From positions 1 to 57,071 of the forward strand of contig JAAZOH010000040.1 of NCBI GenBank assembly GCA_012797845.1: a DNA stretch of 57,071 nucleotides, in the 5' to 3' direction. Of this stretch, positions 52,586 through 57,071 are shown piece by piece. Origin of the DNA: Candidatus Beckwithbacteria bacterium. Its GTDB lineage: Bacteria; Patescibacteriota; Microgenomatia; UBA1400; UBA1449. Numbering within the stretch: the first letter of the stretch is position 1; each line of letters opens with the position of its first letter. A program made the position numbers and the translations under genes. Below the pieces are notes generated by a model. That model had not been told where the DNA came from and searched no databases. It was given only the letters and a program-made list of their open reading frames with translations.

Positions 52586-54526
52586 ATGCTAAAAAGCTAT
52601 TTGCTTCCGATAGTTCTTTTTATTGGACTTATAAATATTTTCTTCTTTCACCAGCTTGGTTCAATGGCTACTAGTTTGGTTCTTCTAGTCTTATTTTTTC
52701 TAGTTCTTAGTTTGTCTTATATACGTCATAAGTTCAAATATAATCTCAAGTTCATTGCTACAACTGCGGCAGTTTTTCTTTTTTGTCTTTATCCTATTAT
52801 CGCATCTGGGAATAGACTAATCCAGGTCGTTGATACACTATTTGCCTTAATTTTATTACTCTTTTTGTACTATCTTAGTAATAGTCCTCAAACCTTCAGT
52901 ATGACTTTGTCAGAAACTATTTTGGCACCTTTTATAAGCAGTTTTAATTACACTGTTAGTGCTCTTACTTACTATGTATCACTTTTTCTAAAAATCCCCA
53001 AAAGAGGGAAAGCTGATGGTTTTTGGGGACAAATTGTTGCTGGCTTAGTTCTTAGCTTGCCGATTTTACTCATTGTTATTTCTCTTTTAAGTAGTGCCGA
53101 TCCTTTTTATGGCCAGTTTATGAAGCAGCTTTTTAATCTCGATCTTTCTTCTCACTTTATCCAACGCTTGCTATTTAGTGCAATATTATTGCTAATTCTG
53201 TTACCACTAACGGCTTATCGAAATATAAGTCAATATCCACAATTAATGAAGCTAGGTAAAAATATTAAAGACGGCTTGACGGTTTTAGTTCCAGTGGTTT
53301 TACTGATTGTAGCTCTAGGTTTATTTCTAACCGTGCAATGGTCGTATATTTTTGCTTCTGTTCCTAAGGAAACTGAGCTGATTACATTTGGTATCAAAAC
53401 CTATTCAGAATATGTTCGTCGAGGTTTTGTAGAGCTTTTGCTTGTAGCCACTATCATTTATTTTGTCAGTTGGTTAGGTTTAATTGTCAGCCGCAATATC
53501 CCTAAGGCTAAATACTTAAAACTGGCTCAAACAATCCTCTTAGGAGAAATTCTTCTTTTTATCATCTCTATTTATCGCCGAGTCTGGCTTTATCAAAGCT
53601 TACATGGTTGGAGTCTGGGCCGATTATATGGCTGTATGTTTCTTTTTTGGCTAACTGGTATGGTGATTACACTCGGTTTTCGCTACTTAACTAAACTCAG
53701 ACTGTTTCCAGCTGAGGCTTTACTAACAATCCTAGTATTGGCTTCTTTTAGCTTATTTCCAGCCGAAGATTTTATTGCCAACAACCATCCTCCAACAGTT
53801 AATAATCGCATTGATTACACTTACTTATCCCGATTTTCGCCTGATGGTGTTAACGGTTGGCTAATGTCATATAAGCAGGTTGATCAAACTCTTAGCAATA
53901 CTTCGTTGCTTAATAAAGCTTTTTATGAAGCAGACGAACGTCTCGCAATTATCAATGCCGGTATGGTGCTTGATAATCTGACCAGCCACTATTTATTTTT
54001 AGCGCAAAAATACGGCAGTACTCAAGAAAAAAAGCAAATCGTCCTTTCTATTTTGGCATTTCAGAAACAACTTTATCTTAATAAGATCCAACAGCTTGAA
54101 CAAGACGAATCGACCAATTCAGCTATTTTGGAAAAGTTACACATGCAAAGTAAACAATTGGCGACTTTTGAAACTCAAGTTACACAAAAAAATTCGGTAG
54201 AAATTAGGGATTATATAGCCTCAATGACCAATTGTATTTCCGCTTATTACGAACCTGTTGATGGGTATATCACTAGTCCGTTTAGTATTAGTCAATCAGT
54301 ATCACCTCAAAAACCCAATGCTTTAGACAGTATTTTCACTTGGAATTTAGCTGAATATAAAGCATACCAAATCCTAAAAGCTCAACTGCCTTTTAAAACC
54401 TTACTGGCTTCACAAAGCAATTATCTTTATGTCTATAACAAAATTTTAAAACAAGCTGAAAAAGATAGAGAAGTAGCTCAAGATTTGTCTTTTGACACTA
54501 TATTTTTAACTTCGGTCTATTATTGA
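52586..54526 (+). CDS. DUF4173/DUF4153-like membrane protein
   Basis: A 646-residue protein with about 12 hydrophobic segments in the first 390 residues and a soluble C-terminal domain of about 240 residues. SLLSSADPFYGQFM and IYRRVWLYQSLHGWSLGRLY match DUF4173 proteins, whose function is unknown. The C-terminal domain is helical and charged (QKQLYLNKIQQLEQDES) and may be on the outside. It is a lone plus-strand gene inside minus-strand glycosyltransferases and meets the next gene tail to tail with a seven-base overlap. Confidence 0.85.
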   Translation: MLKSYLLPIVLFIGLINIFFFHQLGSMATSLVLLVLFFLVLSLSYIRHKFKYNLKFIATTAAVFLFCLYPIIASGNRLIQVVDTLFALILLLFLYYLSNSPQTFSMTLSETILAPFISSFNYTVSALTYYVSLFLKIPKRGKADGFWGQIVAGLVLSLPILLIVISLLSSADPFYGQFMKQLFNLDLSSHFIQRLLFSAILLLILLPLTAYRNISQYPQLMKLGKNIKDGLTVLVPVVLLIVALGLFLTVQWSYIFASVPKETELITFGIKTYSEYVRRGFVELLLVATIIYFVSWLGLIVSRNIPKAKYLKLAQTILLGEILLFIISIYRRVWLYQSLHGWSLGRLYGCMFLFWLTGMVITLGFRYLTKLRLFPAEALLTILVLASFSLFPAEDFIANNHPPTVNNRIDYTYLSRFSPDGVNGWLMSYKQVDQTLSNTSLLNKAFYEADERLAIINAGMVLDNLTSHYLFLAQKYGSTQEKKQIVLSILAFQKQLYLNKIQQLEQDESTNSAILEKLHMQSKQLATFETQVTQKNSVEIRDYIASMTNCISAYYEPVDGYITSPFSISQSVSPQKPNALDSIFTWNLAEYKAYQILKAQLPFKTLLASQSNYLYVYNKILKQAEKDREVAQDLSFDTIFLTSVYY

Positions 54527-55305
54527 GACTTGTCAATTTTAAAATACTTCCCTTCCAAACTGGGATTTTGCTGCATTTCCCAAATTTGCTCATAGACCAT
54601 GAAACGGTTCCAAGCTTGTACTGCTGATTCGACAAATCCAGCGGTGCCAGCTTTATAGCCACCTTGAACAAGGTATTTTTTCAAAAATGCTGAAAGGGTA
54701 ACTTTGGCTAGTCGCCACCAGGTAATGGGTGGGTGTTTAGCTTTAACGAAAAGCTGCGCTTCCATTTTGGTCCACTCATAGCTTTTTTTAAGTCCTGATT
54801 CTAAATCCCGGTGGGTTAAATGTATGAGGGGATTTTGCAAAGTCCCGATTTCACCAATAATAATCGGAGATTCATGAATAATTCCTTGCCAATCTTGCAA
54901 AGCTTCTTTTTTAATGAGATGTGTCACGTAGTCGGGCCAGGCTCCACAAACTTTAAATTCTTCTCCCCACCAGTAATTTTTGCGTGCTAACTGATAAGCT
55001 GCAAACTCATCATTCTTAATGGCTTCTAAAATTTCTTGCTTTAATTCCGACGTGATCCGCTCGTCAGGATCAAGGTACAAAACCCATTCACCACTAGCAT
55101 GTTTTAAGGCTTCATTGCGCCATTTATCAAAATGCTCGCCAGTAAAATGACAAATTTTAGCTTTAGTTTTTTTAGCAATAGCCAAAGTGCTGTCAGTTGA
55201 TTTTTTATCACAAACAATAATTTCATCAGCCCAAGCCACTGATTCCAAACACTTTGGCAGCATTTGTTCTTCATTATGGGTGGTAATAATAACTGATAAT
55301 TTCAT
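54520..55305 (-). CDS. WaaE/KdtX-like family 2 glycosyltransferase
   Basis: A 261-residue GT2 enzyme of the WaaE/KdtX group, paralogous to that at 35948. SVIITTHNEEQMLPKCLESV, ADEIIVCDKKSTDST, the metal site YLDPDERI and the acceptor loop RKNYWWGEEFKVCGAWPDY define it. WHESP-like IHESPIIIGEIGTLQNPLIH and THRDLESGLKKSYEWTKMEA are also family-like. It follows the GT2 gene at 55307 by one base. Substrate unknown. Confidence 0.92.
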   Translation of the reverse strand: MKLSVIITTHNEEQMLPKCLESVAWADEIIVCDKKSTDSTLAIAKKTKAKICHFTGEHFDKWRNEALKHASGEWVLYLDPDERITSELKQEILEAIKNDEFAAYQLARKNYWWGEEFKVCGAWPDYVTHLIKKEALQDWQGIIHESPIIIGEIGTLQNPLIHLTHRDLESGLKKSYEWTKMEAQLFVKAKHPPITWWRLAKVTLSAFLKKYLVQGGYKAGTAGFVESAVQAWNRFMVYEQIWEMQQNPSLEGKYFKIDKSQ

Positions 55306-55306
55306 A

Positions 55307-56221
55307 TTATTTTCCTTTCCAGCTACCTTGTTTCATATTTCCTAAATAAAAATCTTTCACTCCCTGCTTGGTCCAATAATTACTTTTGACTAATTGTAAC
55401 AATGATTGTTTGCATAAAGCGAATTTAGTTCGCCAAGGCGCGTAGACAAACCCAAACCATAATCTATTGCGGGTTATAAAGTAATCCTGCAAGCTAGAAC
55501 CAACCCCTGAACCACCTGCGTTTTTATGCCAGATATGAGCTTTGGGATAATATTTTAGCTTCCAACCAGCTTTCTTAACTCGCTGTGACCAATCAGTATC
55601 TTCAAAGTATAAAAACAATTTTTCATTTAAATCTCCAACTTGTTCTAATACTTCTTTTCGAATTAAACTGCAACAACCAGAAATAAAATCGGTTTCTAAG
55701 ATTTTGTCAAATTGACCATGATCAACTTCATCAACTCCCCGGTGAAAAGCCAGCATATTGGCCCAATCAATTTGGCCGCCAGCATACCATATTACTTTTC
55801 CTAAATCTGATTTTGCATATTTTTCTTTGTGAAATTCAAAACCTTTGGCAAAATAAATTTTGGGCGAAACTGCTCCAACTTGATGGTTTTTTTTAAGATA
55901 TATAAACAGTTTTTGTAAAAAATCAGAGCTTACTATCGTATCGCTATTAAGCAGCAAAACATAATCTGCTCCCCATTTCAAAGCTTCGGCAATACCAACA
56001 TTATTACCTTTAGCAAACCCTAAATTACTTTCTTTTCTAATTAGTTTGATTTGATAAAATTGTTTTTTAATTTGTTCTGACTCCTTAACGTCTTTACTAT
56101 AATCCACTACAAAAATACTAGTTGAAAAACCAGTTTGTTTAATCTTTGCTAAAGATTGTAAACAGTCTAAGGTGTCAGCCAAGCCGTTATAGTTAAGTAA
56201 GATAATCCCGATTTTTTTCAT
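55307..56221 (-). CDS. family 2 glycosyltransferase
   Basis: A 304-residue GT2 enzyme from ATG 56221. IGIILLNYNGLADTLDCLQS and NLGFAKGNNVGIAEALKWGA open the fold, the metal site is LLNSDT, and LYFEDTDWSQRVKKAGWKLK holds the catalytic ED pair. It is of the rhamnosyltransferase type, with GGSGVGSSLQDYFITRNRLW near the C-terminus. It overlaps the GT-C gene upstream by about 29 bases and is followed closely by the WaaE-like gene. Sugar unknown. Confidence 0.92.
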   Translation of the reverse strand: MKKIGIILLNYNGLADTLDCLQSLAKIKQTGFSTSIFVVDYSKDVKESEQIKKQFYQIKLIRKESNLGFAKGNNVGIAEALKWGADYVLLLNSDTIVSSDFLQKLFIYLKKNHQVGAVSPKIYFAKGFEFHKEKYAKSDLGKVIWYAGGQIDWANMLAFHRGVDEVDHGQFDKILETDFISGCCSLIRKEVLEQVGDLNEKLFLYFEDTDWSQRVKKAGWKLKYYPKAHIWHKNAGGSGVGSSLQDYFITRNRLWFGFVYAPWRTKFALCKQSLLQLVKSNYWTKQGVKDFYLGNMKQGSWKGK

Positions 56222-57071
56222 ATTTTTTTGCAACAAGCAGATAAAAACCTAATAAAATCCATAACCATACTATTATACCGATCATGTCGAGAATCTGCAC
56301 TGAAAATACGGATTTTGCAGCTGAGAGATTTAAATAATTGGCAAACACCAAAATCGAGCTTAAAAATAAATAACTATAAGTCCAGGGTTTAGAAATTTGC
56401 GAAAAACTTAAAAATAAAAACGGCAACACCCAAAAACTGTATTGAATTCCCCAGTTGGGAATAACTAAATATAAACCCAACACAAATCCCAATAGGCTGA
56501 TGGTTAAAGGAAGTTTTTTCCAAACAAGAATCGCAAAAACCACACCAAGCAACAAAATAAAAAGATAGAATTTGTAATTTGTAATCACGGAAATGGGAAT
56601 AATAAAGCTGACCAATAAAGGCCATCCCCAATGGCCAATTGGACCACCGGCTGCTAAAACTGCTGGCAAAACCGTCCGGACACTTGAACCAAAGACCAAG
56701 CGGGTATAGATAAATACATCACCTAATAAAAATAAAACTATAAGTAAACCAGTCAAGATAACTTTAAACATATTCTTCTGAAACCAAGCAATTAAAGGTA
56801 AAAAGACTATTGACCAGGTTTTAGTTGCAATTGAAGCTGCCAACAATAATGCTCCAAGTACAACGGTTTGTAATTTTTGAGCCAATAAAAATTGCAAACT
56901 GGCTAATAAAAATGCCAACAAGATTACATCAATCTGGCCATGATATAAAACAACTGCAAAAGTAATCGGACAAAGTAAAAACTGCAGTTGTAGAATTTGG
57001 CTCTTGGTTTTTTTGTAAATAAAAAAACCAAGATATTGTAGAGCCGCAATCAGTAAAAGTTTGAGATAAAA
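56193..57071 (-). CDS. GT-C glycosyltransferase-like protein (5' end beyond window)
   Basis: The C-terminal part of a polytopic protein. The reading frame stays open from 56921 to the window's last base, with YKKTKSQILQLQFLLCPITF and VVLYHGQIDVILLAFLLASL, so the start lies outside and the first visible TTG is not real. The HGQID motif is common to GT-C families such as ALG6/ALG8 and GT87-like mannosyltransferases. About nine hydrophobic segments are visible. The end overlaps the GT2 gene at 56221. Exact family is unclear. Confidence 0.85.
   Translation of the reverse strand, partial: FYLKLLLIAALQYLGFFIYKKTKSQILQLQFLLCPITFAVVLYHGQIDVILLAFLLASLQFLLAQKLQTVVLGALLLAASIATKTWSIVFLPLIAWFQKNMFKVILTGLLIVLFLLGDVFIYTRLVFGSSVRTVLPAVLAAGGPIGHWGWPLLVSFIIPISVITNYKFYLFILLLGVVFAILVWKKLPLTISLLGFVLGLYLVIPNWGIQYSFWVLPFLFLSFSQISKPWTYSYLFLSSILVFANYLNLSAAKSVFSVQILDMIGIIVWLWILLGFYLLVAKKYEKNRDYLT

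Noticed and set aside
52298-52674. Plus-strand ORFs of 60 and 94 codons near the start of the ALG11-like gene
   Set aside because: They lie opposite or across the 5' part of genes with clear family motifs and have no recognisable motif of their own.
1-57071. Recoded TGA (code 25, as in Gracilibacteria)
   Set aside because: Many genes end in TGA at ATGA junctions, and no family block continues through an in-frame TGA.
1-57071. CRISPR array, tRNA, rRNA or transposase
   Set aside because: No regular short repeats with spacers, no tRNA-like cloverleaf that I could support, and no DDE or serine recombinase motif.

Overview
The window is AT-rich, bacterial and very densely packed: 55 coding regions on 57 kb and no gene-free stretch of 300 bases. 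Neighbouring genes are often joined by four-base ATGA stop/start overlaps (for example at 1904, 3526, 8987, 12278, 13986, 20035, 22845, 23963, 27555, 28635). TGA is used as a stop, so the code is standard. Low G+C, mostly absent Shine-Dalgarno sites, repeated families of GT-C membrane glycosyltransferases, a DUF2304 plus DPM1-like pair and a four-cysteine-less family 4 uracil-DNA glycosylase together suggest a Candidate Phyla Radiation (Patescibacteria) genome, perhaps Microgenomates. That assignment is inference; no rRNA or ribosomal protein is present to confirm it.

Layout. Bases 31-16669 (+) form one long operon-like run of 17 genes: a sugar aminotransferase, six SAM methyltransferases or sugar-modifying partners mixed with family 2 and GT-B glycosyltransferases, a GtrB-like polyprenyl-phosphate glycosyltransferase beside a GT-C protein, an acyltransferase-3, a GT11 fucosyltransferase and a TupA-like ATP-grasp protein. 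Bases 16658-26133 (-) hold seven GT4 enzymes, an epimerase, and a Trm112-like zinc ribbon next to a methyltransferase. Bases 26189-30688 (-) hold DNA repair and housekeeping genes (family 4 UDG, MGMT-like, acylphosphatase), then DUF2304, DPM1-like GT2, epimerase and a PIG-V-like mannosyltransferase. Bases 30815-32391 (+) hold a conserved unknown protein and a lipoprotein. Bases 32400-57071 are mainly (-) and carry a large collection of polytopic GT-C enzymes (GT39/ArnT-like, GT87-like, PTPS-related), further GT2/GT4 enzymes, an SPL-like radical SAM protein, and two isolated + genes (a divergent GT39 and a DUF4173-like protein). The last gene runs off the right edge.

How the genes fit together. 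Cytoplasmic GT2/GT4 enzymes would assemble glycans from nucleotide sugars. The aminotransferase, epimerases, methyltransferases, fucosyltransferase, acyltransferase and ATP-grasp protein would diversify them. The two polyprenyl-phosphate glycosyltransferases (3526, 27943) would charge lipid-phosphate sugars that the roughly dozen GT-C proteins use outside the membrane. No Wzx flippase, Wzy polymerase, Wzz or ABC exporter is visible here.

Most noteworthy: (1) two 164-base intergenic hairpins (36751-36914 and 46806-46969) with conserved loop sequence but compensating, different arms; (2) a GT-C glycosyltransferase (48555-50585) whose C-terminal third reads like the MecA_N and dimerisation part of a class B penicillin-binding protein without the transpeptidase domain; (3) a GT2 gene whose only homologous start is an ATA codon (7242); (4) a Trm112 ribbon separated from its methyltransferase by one A in a six-A run (21603-21608); (5) a uracil-DNA glycosylase lacking all four Fe-S cysteines.
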